NCBI GenBank assembly: GCA_022393335.1
Contig: JAJEKB010021031.1
Coordinates: 405,685 to 469,684, forward strand
Origin: Macrotrachela quadricornifera
Taxonomy: Eukaryota; Rotifera; Eurotatoria; Philodinida; Philodinidae
DNA: 64,000 bases
Direction: 5' to 3'
In this document: positions 23,296 to 35,442 of the stretch, in pieces
Layout: each line of letters opens with the position of its first letter
Position numbering within the stretch: the stretch's first letter is position 1
The notes under the pieces: generated by a model
Seen by the model: the letters and a program-made list of their open reading frames with translations, nothing else
Database searches by the model: none
Told to the model about the DNA's origin: nothing
Made by a program: the position numbers and the translations under genes

Positions 23296-23718
23296 TATAT
23301 ATTAATAGGAAAAATGAATGCCAATAATGAGCGAATGTCTCGTTTTCTGCTCTTTGTCTATCATACATAGTAGACATAAACAAGTATAAACATTTAAAAA
23401 AGATAGAGCCGACAACGATAGTATTTTTCCCAAGTGAGAAACAACAGAAACTTTGATCTTGAAATTTCTGGATAATCTTGTATATTGTAAAACGAACTGT
23501 TTAAACATTTGTTGCACAATAATCATACAACTAAAACTCGTGTTAGATATCCAAAATCCAAAATCAAAAACTTTTCAACTGAAATTTCAATCTGAATCTT
23601 GTCCAGTTATTAGATTTATTTTTTAATTATACAAAAAAAAACTAAGAAATAACAATCTTGACAATTTCACATTGATTCCCATAAATAAGCGGAAAAAAAG
23701 ATGGATATATCAGAAAGG
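23296..23718. other. 3' flank of eIF4G
   Basis: AT-rich; probably holds the 3' UTR of the minus-strand eIF4G gene. No other gene seen. Confidence 0.4.
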
Positions 23719-26700
23719 TTATTGCTGATCACTACTTTCAGTTTCGTATAACCAAGTAAAAAACTTTGTCGTCGCTATTACCACATTCGCATGTCCTACG
23801 TAAATAAGTCAATAATGATAGAAAAAATCAACTAGAAGCACATACATACCTTCAATCTCTGACAGATCTGGTTTTTCAAGCCATCGAAAATAAGTCTTTT
23901 CATTGATACAATCTTCATCGTAGAGAAGATCGAAGAAGAATGACGCCATTTCTAGAACAAAACAAAATATTATCATTGATAATTACTATTGAGTAACACG
24001 AATAGAATCTTACTTGGAGGATGATGAAGTTGATGAACAAAATGTTGAATGGCATAAAGAACTTGAATTTCAAGTTCCTCTCTATCAGTAACAATTGACT
24101 TGAGCACGTTTATACATCTTTTCGCAGTATCATCTTGAATTTTTGTTTCTGCATCATGATGGATCAAACACGATTCGAGATAAGAGAAGACAATGTAACG
24201 AATATAAAATTTGTTTGATGAATCCATTTGCTAAAAGACATGTATTAGGAAAAAACTGCACAAAATGAAAATGTACATACATATTCAATATAAGAAAGGA
24301 CATCCGAATTTTGACTGTTCTTGTTCTTGAATAATTTGATAAGTTCAGGATCTGAATTAGTCAATGGTTTACCGGTGATCCATTCAAATTTGTTGACAAA
24401 TTCGGAATCGATCATTTCTGCTTTGAAAATGTGTTCCAACGTCAAATTTGATGACTGCCACAATGTTCGAACATGTTCTTTCGACTAATGAAAATAAACC
24501 AAACCACTATATTGAAATTGAAGAAAAAACGTAAATACTCACTGTCAAAGCTACAGCACTGTGAAGGATATATTCCAACATGTATTTTAATTTTTTTTCA
24601 GGAATTCGTGTCAAAGTCGCCGTAAGAAGATCATGGTGACAAGATGTTCCACCAAACATCAACGGACCTAAATAATCAATTTGAATTAGTAGAGATATGG
24701 AATAACACAAACCGATGATTTCGCCGATATATTGCCAAATCAATGGAATATCGATAATTAAATCAGGCACAAGATCGATCAATGATTGAAAACTTAAAAA
24801 AAAGGGAAAAAAGTTGATCTTTATTGAAAATGATAAGAGTGAATATACCCAGATAAAAATCCTTTGTCGGAGATAATTTTCTTTTGAACGGCTACATCAA
24901 GCAAACGTCCGATAGCTTCACGGGCCAGTATTTTTTTAACTTCAAGTACACTTGTCATTAATTGTTGAACGATTACTGTTTGTTGTTGAACATTTGATGT
25001 AGAAAAGTCGCGCAAATCAGCAAGTGCATCCTGATTAAACTCACATGATTAAAAAATGTTTTGTCACATTATAGAAATTATTTACTTGAATTGGTTGATT
25101 ATTATGACTTGAATAATTCTCCGTGTATTCTTGAACGAGCAAATGAACACGTTTAAGAGTCTCTTTTTCGTTGAAACTTTCATCAGACGATAGTATAGGA
25201 AACGTTGACTCTAATTTGACACTCATTGCAACAGTAGAATTCGATGTTTGTTCGCTGTCATTACTGTCAGTGGAAGACGTTCTTTGATGTTGCGTTATAT
25301 TTTCATCCTGATAAGTATTGTTTTCAGGTACAGCTTTGTTTGACTAGTAGAAATGATAATCATATGAAAGAGAAGTCACAAATAAAGTACACTATTCTAG
25401 AGCCATTATTCTTCATAAGGCACCTGTTCAGACAATTAATTACTTACGTAGATGGACGTTGTTTGTATTTCATTACGTGAACTGCTCTTTGCCGATGATC
25501 TGTCAAGTCTACAACGATTTATTGTTTTCTTAACTTAACATCAATAAAATCATCCTACCGATTTATAACTGATTGGTCATCGTTCAGTGTCTTTTTCTCG
25601 ACATTTGACCACTTTTTCATACCACCCATTGGTGCTAATTTGAGAAGCTACATTTAAAAGAAAATTATAGTTCAGAAAAACTTCCTACACTTCACTTACT
25701 GGTGGTGTTAGACTATGTTTTTCGACTGCTTGAAATCGTCGCAATGATTCAACAATAAAACGAGCATCAGATCGATTTGACTCCACTTTTGAAATACGAG
25801 TCTTTTCATAACTGTGGTGTGTACCTTTGTATAATTGTTGATTGTTGTTACTATATGTAACCTTTTGTGCTTCATTGTGTGCTCGTTTTTCTTCATAAAT
25901 CTCGTTGATTGTCGTTGGTTTATCTTGTTGTCGGCGATCGATCCAACCATTCTTTAATGAATTTATTTTAACATTAAGAACTATCCATCGACTAATGAAT
26001 GATAAAACAGACTTACTTGTCTCATTTCTAGAACATCTTGAATGGCAAAACGAATACGGGATGATATATGCTGATCGTTCGCCAGTTTTTTCAATTTACA
26101 ATAATGTTTCAGTAATGTTTCCTTGGTTTTGGACTAAAATACAAGAGTATCAATTGGGCTAATGTCTATTATTTGAACTCGAATATAGAGAAAAAAATCA
26201 AATTATTTGCTTAGCAATCCTAGTTCCCTCAAAGTCAATTTCTAAAAGTTCCATACCATTGTTGGACTAAGACTTCCAACAGCAGAAACTAACTTTGCTT
26301 AATCTTCTCAACAATATGAAATATTGATGATTACATACATGTTTGTTTGCATTTGCATCCAGTAAATTACCAATCGAACGTAAAAGGCGACATAGGCAAT
26401 CGAGACTTTCTTCTTCCATATGTCCATTCAACAAATAATCGATACAATTGTACATAATTGAATTAGTCAAGATATTTACTTTGAATAATTCACCAATGAA
26501 ACTAACATTTTTTGAAATAAAAATAACAAAAACCTTTGAAGAATTTTCTTTTTCCAAACGTTGAACTGTTCACTTACACAATATTGCCAAATTTTTTAAA
26601 TTTAGCTCGTGCTAGATCTTCTTCTAATTGTTCGTTTTGTTCTCTCTTTTTTGTTTCATCATCGACAATTTGATCAATATCTGCTTTGCGTTTTTCATAG

Positions 26701-28145
26701 TCGATCTCCTTTCGATAATCGTTTTCGAATATTTGTTGACAATGAGCCAATAAAAGTTTTTGAAAGACATAAGTCTTCTTTTCACCGTTGTCCTCGAATA
26801 TAGTCACTTGTTTCTAAATCAAATAATCATTTTCCGAACTGAGTCTTTCTCAGACAAAAAAAACTAATCTATACCTTTTGAAAATATTTACATAGCTGAG
26901 TGTAAATGTGACAATATGTTCTATCTTCGACCGCCTAAAATAATAAAAAAAATAAAATTATTATAATTCATTAGTACTAACTTTGGTAAAGAAAATTTTG
27001 ATCATTCCTTCCAATCGATAAAGATTACTGATGTCGAGTGCTTCGAGTTTTTGCAACAGTTTTTCGTATGTTTGAGGAGTAATCTTGTTTAGAATTAGTC
27101 GAACATCACGAAGAACTTGTTCATTCACTTTGGCTTCTATTTCATTAGGATCATTTGAATTTGGTAAAACAACCAGTGGAATATTCGGCATTATGCTTGG
27201 CCTAATTTTGGATAATCGATGAGCACGTAATGAGAGTAGTTTCTGCTGACTGTAGTACAAGCGTGGATGACTAACTGATGTATCAGCAGTAGAGCAGGAT
27301 GACTCGAACAATAGTAGCGTTTGTTGGGAAGCAGATTGCGAATTATATTCGTTGTTCTCGTCTGATGAAGTTTCACTCTTGCACTAAAATTCAAAATAGT
27401 CTTTTAATCATTGAAGAGGAAAGAAGAAAGAATACACACCGATGATGCTGTATCTTTGTCTGACTGTTCGTTGAGCTCTTCAGAATGAGACTCTAAATCT
27501 ATCGGAAGGTTTTCTTCGTTTTCAGCAACATTTACATGATCTTGTAAGCTTTCATTCTGTTCAGAATCATCTATAATTTGAGAGTCAGATGGAACTGTAA
27601 TGGTCAACATTGACTCATTGGTACATGCTATTGATGATTGAGAAGTTGAATGCGCTGACAATGACGAGGAATCGTCCGTATTATTAATGGATTGGTGTGA
27701 TATAGGATCGACAATAGGCAACGCTTTCATAGGTTGATATTTTCGAGGTTGTTGGTTAGAAAAATTTACAGCTGGTGTAAAAAGATCTGACTGAATTTGA
27801 ATCATTGACGAATTTGAATAGGAGGGAATTGTTTGATAGGGTTGTTGATCATAGATCTAAATAAAAAATATATACTGTTGAATTGACTAAATCTGATCTA
27901 ACGGACGGTTGTTGGGAAAAACTCACCATTGGTCGTCGTACTAGATATCCTGGATTTGAAGGACGAGTTTGACATAATGGCGTTGATGGCATACAATGAC
28001 CATTGTGGTCTATGTATGTTGGGGTAATCATCTTTTGAAAACGAAATGTATAAGAAGAAATTAGAATTAAAAATTATCTAAGAAGAATACAACATACTGG
28101 CGTAATCGGTCGAAGAAAACGTTGTTGATCAGAAAATTGATTCAT
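23719..28145 (-). CDS. eIF4G: Eukaryotic translation initiation factor 4 gamma, 20 exons
   Basis: The ATG at 28145 and TAA at 23719-23721 are joined through 20 exons whose phases all agree (1076 aa). Introns are 45 to about 110 nt. It is the scaffold of the eIF4F cap-binding complex, linking eIF4E, the helicase eIF4A and eIF3. The N-terminus is short, Pro/Gln/Ser/acidic-rich. An eIF4E-binding YxxxxLPhi motif, YSQQKLL, lies at about 234-240. The MIF4G domain covers about 280-525 (VRLILNKITPQTYEKL, YRLEGMIKIFF, FIGELFKVNILT, ISSRIRFAIQDVLEMRQ). MA3 covers about 710-880 (DALADLRDF, FGGTSCHHDLL). W2 covers about 925-1070, ending ATTKFFTWLYE. Exons: 28098-28145, 27927-28031, 27440-27856, 26982-27383, 26875-26934, 26578-26813, 26339-26501, 26257-26292, 26017-26133, 25700-25951, 25559-25647, 25448-25508, 25086-25343, 24849-25030, 24713-24792, 24543-24667, 24281-24484, 24014-24230, 23850-23951, 23719-23795. 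It appears intact. No PABP-binding site was recognised. Confidence 0.95.
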
Positions 28146-29584
28146 GATGAGAAGTATTTGTTTTAGTTATCTAAGTATAGATGCATTTCAGTATCAAGTC
28201 GAAATTACTGTGAGGTTTCTGATGGCAAAGTCATGCGTCTTACTGGTAATCACCCACAGGAAAACTAGAGCCGCTAAATTCGGCTTTAATGTTTTTAATA
28301 ACAAGCATAATCTCTACTCTTAACATTAGATATGACATTGATACGGTCAAAAATATTTTTTTAATTGACAGTAATTTTGAAATTTTCTCACAGAACTGAT
28401 GAAATTTCTTCATAGGTTTGCGTATTGTGTAATGCGTTACTTGGAAATTTAAACACTCTTTTCAACCCGTCGAAAACACAAATTCATTCTATTAATATTT
28501 TGTATAGTATAAAAAATACAGCAATATTCTCCAATTTGTAAGAAAAAAAGGAAATTTGAACGAAGAATTAGTAATAAAATTTATACTCATTTTTCTTGGG
28601 TATTCTGTAGTATGCTTTGAAGACAGAATAGCAACATACTTATACAATGTTGTTTTTTTTCTTGTTCTGTTATTTATAAGTTGCGTAAGTTAGATGTAAT
28701 ATAATGTTTGTGATTGATGATTCATACTGGGAAAAATTCACATGTAGAAGCAATCATCTTGGTTTTCTCTGTCTTACGACATCGAGATGCAACTAGAGAA
28801 AATTGAGTAGTTAGAAAAAAAATTATTAAGCAGAAGCAGAAGAATTCGAGCTAATAAATCAATTAATTTTTCCTTTCTCTATGAAAATTGTAATACTGGC
28901 ATCAAAAAGATGATACAACTGAAACAAATTTATTTTTCGTTTAACTTCACTTGTGTTAGTATTGCGAAATGATTTGATAAAGAATGAATGAGCAAACAAA
29001 AGAATAGTCATTTTTGTGTTTAGTAATCTCATTCTAGTTTTTTCCTTTTTTTCGAAGAAGTTTGTCTTTAGTAAATAATCCTTTCAATCAAGAAATAATT
29101 GTTCTTTATCGCTAAAAGTATTCAAAACAACTTGCAAAATTCTTCTACAGATATTATTTTCAATATAAGTGTTTTTCGAATTTTTTTATAGTATGGTGGA
29201 TATCCCATGACGAACAGTACACGATACTATAATTTGATATTCGACCTGTTCACTTGTAGAGGAAAAATAAGACAAACACCCTTTTTTTCTGACGAAAGAA
29301 AAAAATGATAATAGAAATTTCAACGTTTTTGGCTTTTTCATCTGAAAAATATTTACTAATTGGGACACTACTTCAAACGTTTCATATGGGAATTGATAGC
29401 CTACAACGAGTAATATTGAATACTATCAGGGCTCTTGCGATCGGAGGAGGGGGATCCCCCCCCCCCCTCCCACCCCAAATCTTTAGCCCCTCGCGACATC
29501 CTTGACCAAAGACGCGAGTTTTGGCCAAACTGGTCTAAAAGGAAAGCATAAATAAGTAATATTACATTATTTTCTTTCATTACT
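28146..29584. other. eIF4G promoter side and spacer
   Basis: No gene was seen. A palindromic G/C run (GGAGGAGGGGGATCC then C11-12) at 29443-29470 stands out in AT-rich DNA and may be the end of a transposable element. Confidence 0.4.
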
Positions 29585-30157
29585 TACGTCTGACAGCAGA
29601 AAGATAATCTTCAAGAATTGAAGCATAATACGGATTATCAAGATTGCATCGAAACGTGTGATAGGTCAATACGCCTTTCACACTTATCGCACCCTGTATA
29701 TGAACTTTTTGCTGGATTTTAGGTAAACATTTTAATTATTTATTAGAAGTTTTTGTCCACTGTCGAACTGTATGACGAAAAAGTTGAAATGAAGCTTCAT
29801 CTGTAAATATCGTATTAGTAAAATCATCATTTTTATGCTTTTCAGTTCATTGTACATGTCGTTCTTTTTCATTAGATGTTAAAATATGAGTAGACTGTGG
29901 TAAAATATTTTTATAACCATATTCATGAAGATGACGACTAATCGCTGATGTTGATACTGATTTATGGTTCATTTTCAATAATTTTCTTTTATTTCGGTAT
30001 CGAAAAGGAAAGAAATCACACTTCTATATATCTAGCGTGTAGTATGTCTGTCGAAGGTTTAGCCCTCAATAAATGATCTATATAGTTGCTTATAATAGTA
30101 GAGAAAACGTCCAAAGAAGAAAAATTACTTTTATGCAAATTTTTTTGCAAACACCTG
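29585..30157 (-). pseudogene. Tc1/mariner transposase remnant with one terminus
   Basis: On the minus strand, NHKSVSTSAISRHLHEYGYKN is followed by NTIFTDEASFQLFRHTVRQW, the region of the first catalytic Asp, and further down by VHIQGAISVKG. TGA and TAA stops interrupt the frame. The N-terminal HTH and the second and third catalytic residues are missing. The outer end at 30157, read inward as CAGGTGTTTGCAAAAAAATT, looks like a terminal repeat next to TA. No matching left terminus exists, so the element is truncated. It belongs to a different subfamily from the element at 22.0-23.3 kb. Confidence 0.7.
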
Positions 30158-31745
30158 TATAGCTTTTTCACGGATGAAAATTAAATATCCTAAGTTAAAT
30201 CTCCACCGAAAAATCAAAAAGAATATTTTTCTTACTGTTGAACTCAAATCAGTTGGAATTGTGTAAATATAATGGTCGGGGGTTTTAATGAGTTTTTCAT
30301 GTAAGCTTCAATAATTTCCAGTTAATTCGTTGATTCTGAAAGTAGTTTCGATTGTTCTGATATTATTTTCTCAAATATTGGAACTTACAAAGAATAGAAT
30401 TTTAACTTTACTAAATCAATATTTCAATCAGAAGTGGTCTAAAAAAATAATAGATCAATCTATACTAATCCAAAACAAATTATTCTTTATTCGTACATAT
30501 GTTATAACAAGCAATATTGAGGTGCTTCATTTCATAGCAGTATATGCATTCTATATTTCATCTATTTAAATTAAAAATCAAACTATTTATTCACTTTATT
30601 TAATATGCAATCCAAAACTCCATCATTGTCTAAATATACTTGACATGCATCAAGATTTTTCAAACTTTCTGTATCAATAAGACTTGTTTTTTTACTCATT
30701 TTACCTTAAAATACAAAAAAAAATAAATAAATCGATAAATACAAAATAATAGATGCAACATGCACACCTTCTTCAATAGAATAATATTCAATTTAAATAA
30801 AAACCACCAGTGACAAACAATAATAATAATAAACTAAAAAGATAATCAAATTAAAATAATTAATATTTCAAGTAAAGCATACTTTATCAAGTTTCAATAA
30901 ATGTTTACAATCAAATAAATCAACTACACAGTCAACACTACGAATGTAGTTTATCTTAAAGAAAAAAAATAGTAAATACATGGCAAATAATAGATATAAC
31001 CTACTTATTTTCATATAATCATTGTTCTATCGAAGACAGAATCCACAAGAAACAAACAAAAAAAAATAATTATCTACAAGAATATAAAATTAATGAAATA
31101 AAATGTGATACAAGAAGAATAATTCCAGTAAAAATGTGTTAAATAAAGTGATATGTTGCATATCATATTGAATGAGACAATTAACAAAATATTTAATCGT
31201 CTAAAAGTTGACACATTGAAAAGGTATAATGTACTATGAAATAGACATGAATCATCAATTTAGTGTTAGGTAATGAACAGACTGATAAACTTGGTGGCGC
31301 CACATGTCTTCCCACTTTTTCGAACGTTCTTCTTAACACTAGTTAATGCTTGATGAGAGATAGATTTTGTAGTGATGTCAGATTTTTTGACCTATTTGGT
31401 ATTTCCGAGAAAAATTGATTTTAATTATTGGCCAAGAGGGTATGAACCAATAAAAGTAGCGCGTTATACTTTACTACACATGCAATACATAGACAATATT
31501 GATTATTATGTTCCAGCCACTTTCCGAAGAAAAAGCAAAGACGCAATTCGATACAGAAAAATTTTCTACATCGATTGATATTAATTGTTTGAGTCTTTGT
31601 ACTTTTCATATCTTAAAACCATATTTTTTTTACTATTTCAGTTAGAGAAATAATTACACTTTTAGATATATTCTCATCTATATCTATTACAAATATTGTC
31701 ATACTGTATTGAATTATCATTTGATCTTATTTATAAAATAACTCA
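30158..31745. other. Intergenic, very AT-rich
   Basis: No gene supported. The ORFs at 30330-30569 and 31372-31578 are AT-driven and overlap frames on the other strand. Confidence 0.4.
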
Positions 31746-31940
31746 ATGATTTCACGTGATGTTAAATCCTACATCCTTAATCATTTAATAACAAATTACA
31801 ATGTAAATCTATCAAATGCCGATAAATTATACGCATTAATTGGTCTATCATCATTGAAACTAACGGATGAGAAAATTTTATCTTCATTAATTATAATGAT
31901 AAGAGAAAATATTAAATTAGATAATAATTCAAATTGGTAA
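31746..31940 (+). CDS. Small hypothetical ORF, ACP-like pattern
   Basis: 64 aa from a good ATG, ending at TAA 31938-31940. A GTAAGC donor overlaps the C-terminal codons (31937 onward), so it may be a first exon. The pattern YILNHLITNYNVNLSNADKL followed by IGLSSLKLTDEKIL is reminiscent of an acyl/peptidyl carrier domain, where a G-x-S-L stretch carries the phosphopantetheine Ser. This is pattern resemblance only, and the second half is short of the usual 75-80 residues. No synthase domains lie nearby. It could equally be an unrelated helical peptide or not be expressed. Confidence 0.25.
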   Translation: MISRDVKSYILNHLITNYNVNLSNADKLYALIGLSSLKLTDEKILSSLIIMIRENIKLDNNSNW

Positions 31941-33654
31941 GCATGCATTTTTTATGGTTAAGATCTTCATCTAAAAGAGAACTAAGTATGCTATTTTAGT
32001 TAGATGGACATGATGAAACTATAATTTGTGTTTTAATCAAATCATACCAATTCTAAAAAAAAATTTTTTTTCTTTTATCAAAATTCTATAAAATTAAATT
32101 ATATCCATGAATTTTTCAATTTTATTGAATATCTTTTGACTTCATCACTGTTTCACAATTTTGGAACTCCAGCTCAACAAAAATAAAACTTTCAAATATG
32201 CAGACAATCTTTATTAATAAAAATAAATAATATGTTTTTTAGATTGTACATACAACCTGTTCTTTATATTATATTATTCTGTGAAATTGATAGACATCAA
32301 CATATTTTCGTTAGTTGGATTAGATATACATGTCAAGACCAAAAAATGTATCCAATTGAATAAAATTCTTATTATTCATTTTAGAATCATTGCATGAATG
32401 TTCGGTAAAAAGAATCTAATTTATGATAATTTAATGTATATATAAATTAAATTGATATTCATTAGAATGAGAGTGAGGGTTATAAAAAATTCTAGTTTCA
32501 TCGACTTTTATTTTCCTATATTATTACATTTCCACATGTCTTATTTTTACTTTTGACGTTGTTTAGATGAATCACAAATATTCCTTTAATAAATAAAATA
32601 CTCAAATTTTGATAGTATATCGATTGAGATTGCTTGATTTTTGTTTTCTAGATCACATCGAAAATAGAATCATTCTATTCTTTTTACAATCTACCGAAAT
32701 CAATAAAGATCAATGTTGTTGGATTGGAAAAGGAAGCAATTAAATCTGGTTCAGGTCAACAGCAAGTCGATCTAAAACAAGTATTTTTGAAAGTTATTTA
32801 TTTATGTAAGTATTTAGTCAATATCATCTAGTGAATAAAAACAGTTTGCATTTATTTTAGATCTGAAAATGGTATTACTTTAACTGTTTTCCTTTAAAAG
32901 CTAGCCTTCAGCGTGAAACGTTCGTCATTTTTCGTCGACAATATATATGTTTATAGGATTACAGTGATGATGATGATTATATTCTAAGTGACAAATACTA
33001 ATACTTGTGATTTCGATCGAATTGTATGACATTGTGATAAACTAGCCATTTTGCTGCTTTATAATGATCTTCAATGTTCTATCGTACTTTTTTTCTATAT
33101 ATTATGACATCTCTGAAAGAATTCTTTTTTTAGAAAATGTTTCTACATAATCTTCCTTATAATATTCTATATCTATTGTGTAAATATATATTGTAAACTT
33201 ATCAAGAACATGCAAAAGATTTTATACAAAAAAAAATTCGAATTATGTTTTACATCGCATAGATGAAGATAAACAAAAATTTGAAAGATCTATTCATAAT
33301 CATTTACCAACGAATGTGTGTAATTTTTGATTATTCAATGTATTAAATTGTAAAGACAATAGTGATGGCTATCTAGTTTATAAAAGTGTAGATAAACAAA
33401 ACATTACATCGATGTGCAAATCAATTAAAAATGTCGTTTACAATTGAAAATGTTTTTGAATATTATATCAATAGAAATAAAAATTTAACTAAAGAAAATA
33501 TTCTTCAAATATCATGATACAAGTTAATTTATTTTTATCTATATGAACCACAAAACATTTATTAGGTGTAGATGTTTCAAATATATGTAACTTGTTCAAT
33601 AGATCATTTACATTGTTCTACTACAATCAATATTGTAGTCTTATTTTTATGCAT
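31941..33654. other. Intergenic, very AT-rich
   Basis: Scattered coding-like shreds near 32640-32820 and 33240-33520 have no consistent frame; possibly remains of an old gene that also includes 33655-33897. Confidence 0.35.
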
Positions 33655-33897
33655 TAGCTGATCATGGTCTTGATTGCCAATGTGATGAAACAAAAATGAA
33701 TTATAATTGGTTTGAATCAAACTATTTATTATATGGTAACACTAATTAATTTAATGAAACAATGGGTCCAATAAAAATATTCGAATTATCGGATATTTTT
33801 GTTGGATTGTATATTAGATATGAATTATGTTATCGTAATATTTTATTTGATTACATACGACTAAATATTCTTGAATCATGTAGTTTGTCTTTTTAAA
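33655..33897 (+). pseudogene. Coding-like fragment of unknown family
   Basis: After an acceptor-like ATTAG, one frame reads about 80 codons (DHGLDCQCDETKMNYNWFES, then FELSDIFVGLYIRYELCYRN) with a single internal TAA near 33748 and a final TAA at 33895-33897. The aromatic- and Cys-containing composition differs from random AT-rich translation. I do not recognise the family. Confidence 0.3.
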
Positions 33898-33899
33898 GT

Positions 33900-35140
33900 T
33901 GTTTAAAATATCTCGAGTATTTGAGACTATAGAAAAGCTTTTTGTTATTGCACAAATATAAAAATTGATCGGTAAAAACGAAAAAAGATTATTAACACTA
34001 ACAAGGAAACGTTCCTAGGTGTGTCTCATCGATTTCAATGAAACCATGTAGGTTTGTTAAGTCAAATATGCCTATCTCAAGTATAAAACAATTAGTGGCT
34101 ACCGCTAGATCGATAAAAATGTATATTCGAAACATTTTCCAATAAATTGTCACATATGCTTTCGTATAGTAGTTTAATGGTTGAATATCATACATCAGAA
34201 CGAAGAAAACGACAACATATTCGTTTAGATTTGAAAAAAGTCCGCTGTATAAATTATACCTTATTTATTTGTTTTTGGCATATTAGTGTAAATTTGGCTT
34301 ACTAATAGTTTTCTTTTATGTCAACTCATTTTCACACATGCGTATGTGATATTATAACTAAGCAGTTGATTAAAACGATAAAGTACAATAAAATAGGACA
34401 TAGCTTGTCCATTAGGTAAAGATAAATATAGAATATTTACAACAACTGTTTACATCTAATTTATCCATAGTAGCAGCTAGGTCGTGTTTTACACTTTTAA
34501 TCCCGTAAGAATTGCGCTAACAGCTTTTTTTATGCTGATTTCGAATATCACATATACCTTACATAAAATGGCAATCTCGTAGATGTTGCATTCAAAGTTT
34601 CACTATGGTAAAACATACTTGAAATCCTGATTATTCTATAGTACCACGTCTCGTAGAGAGAGATATTCAGCGCTGAAAAATTCAGGTCTTCATCACATTC
34701 CTTTCAAAAGTTATACGCATATTTGTGAAGCACCTTTTCTCACAAATCGATATTAGTTAATTTCTTTAAATTCCAAACATGATTAAAACTGATTCAAATA
34801 GTTTTAAATCTTAAATTATATTTCATGTTCGCAAATGAGAAGATACACTTGTGTGCCATATATAATTCGTCTTGATTGGGAAAGGAAAAGTGCATTCAAT
34901 CAATATATGGTCTTATACGTCCCCGTCCTTTCCCAGTACAGAGGAAGACAATATTAGTTACTCATACACTAGTGTATTGCGAAGCAATAGAACAGGAGGA
35001 TGAGAAAAATCCTTTTTTCTTTATCTTTCCTTTCTACCACGTGAAACGATTCTATAAATAATGTGAGTAATGTTGGTATCTTTTCTTTCCCTTTATGTAA
35101 TGACGTTAAGAAAAAAACCAACTGTCTAATCTGAAAGGAA
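33900..35140. other. Intergenic
   Basis: No gene supported. Contains the second copy of the 43-bp dispersed motif. Confidence 0.4.
34484..34527 (+). repeat. Dispersed 43-bp motif, copy 2
   Basis: CTTTTAATCCCGTAAGAATT then GCGCTAACAGCTTT matches the motif at 18715 over most of its length; the palindrome is decayed here. Confidence 0.5.
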
Positions 35141-35150
35141 TATAAAAAGA
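35141..35150 (+). promoter_or_regulatory. TATA box of the 79-aa gene
   Basis: TATAAAAAGA lies 62 bp upstream of the ATG at 35203, a suitable distance for transcription to begin about 30 bp downstream and leave a short 5' UTR. Confidence 0.5.
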
Positions 35151-35202
35151 AAACGAAATCATTCTTTCTTCGGTTTATTTCTCACAACAGCAAAAAACTA
35201 TC

Positions 35203-35442
35203 ATGGCAGATAACTTAAATTCGTCTGTGAATAGAATGCAACAAGAAGTGAACAAAGGTCAAGCACCAAGAACTGTACGTCGTGTAGATCAAGCCAGTTT
35301 GAATATTGGTGATAATCATGCTCATGTTCATTTCACAGATGGAAATGCATTGAAGGACAATGGAACATGGAAACATGGTGAAAGAACATTATCTAGAGAA
35401 GAAAAAGCATGGCTCCAAAAGCATGGCTGGGTACTACCATAG
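35203..35442 (+). CDS. Small intronless protein, bacterial toxin-tail-like C-terminus
   Basis: 79 aa, intronless, preceded by a TATA box and a purine-rich leader. The N-terminus is polar and probably disordered. The C-terminal half is compact and conserved in style: HAHVHFTDGNALKDNGTWKH, then LSREEKAWLQKHGW and a final LP. The His-x-His, GTWKHG and EKxWLxxxGW pattern resembles the C-terminal tails of bacterial secreted proteins of polymorphic-toxin type, which makes horizontal acquisition plausible in a bdelloid. This is recalled resemblance, not a search result, and no toxic activity is implied. There is no signal peptide. Alternatively it is a bdelloid-specific small protein. Confidence 0.6.
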   Translation: MADNLNSSVNRMQQEVNKGQAPRTVRRVDQASLNIGDNHAHVHFTDGNALKDNGTWKHGERTLSREEKAWLQKHGWVLP

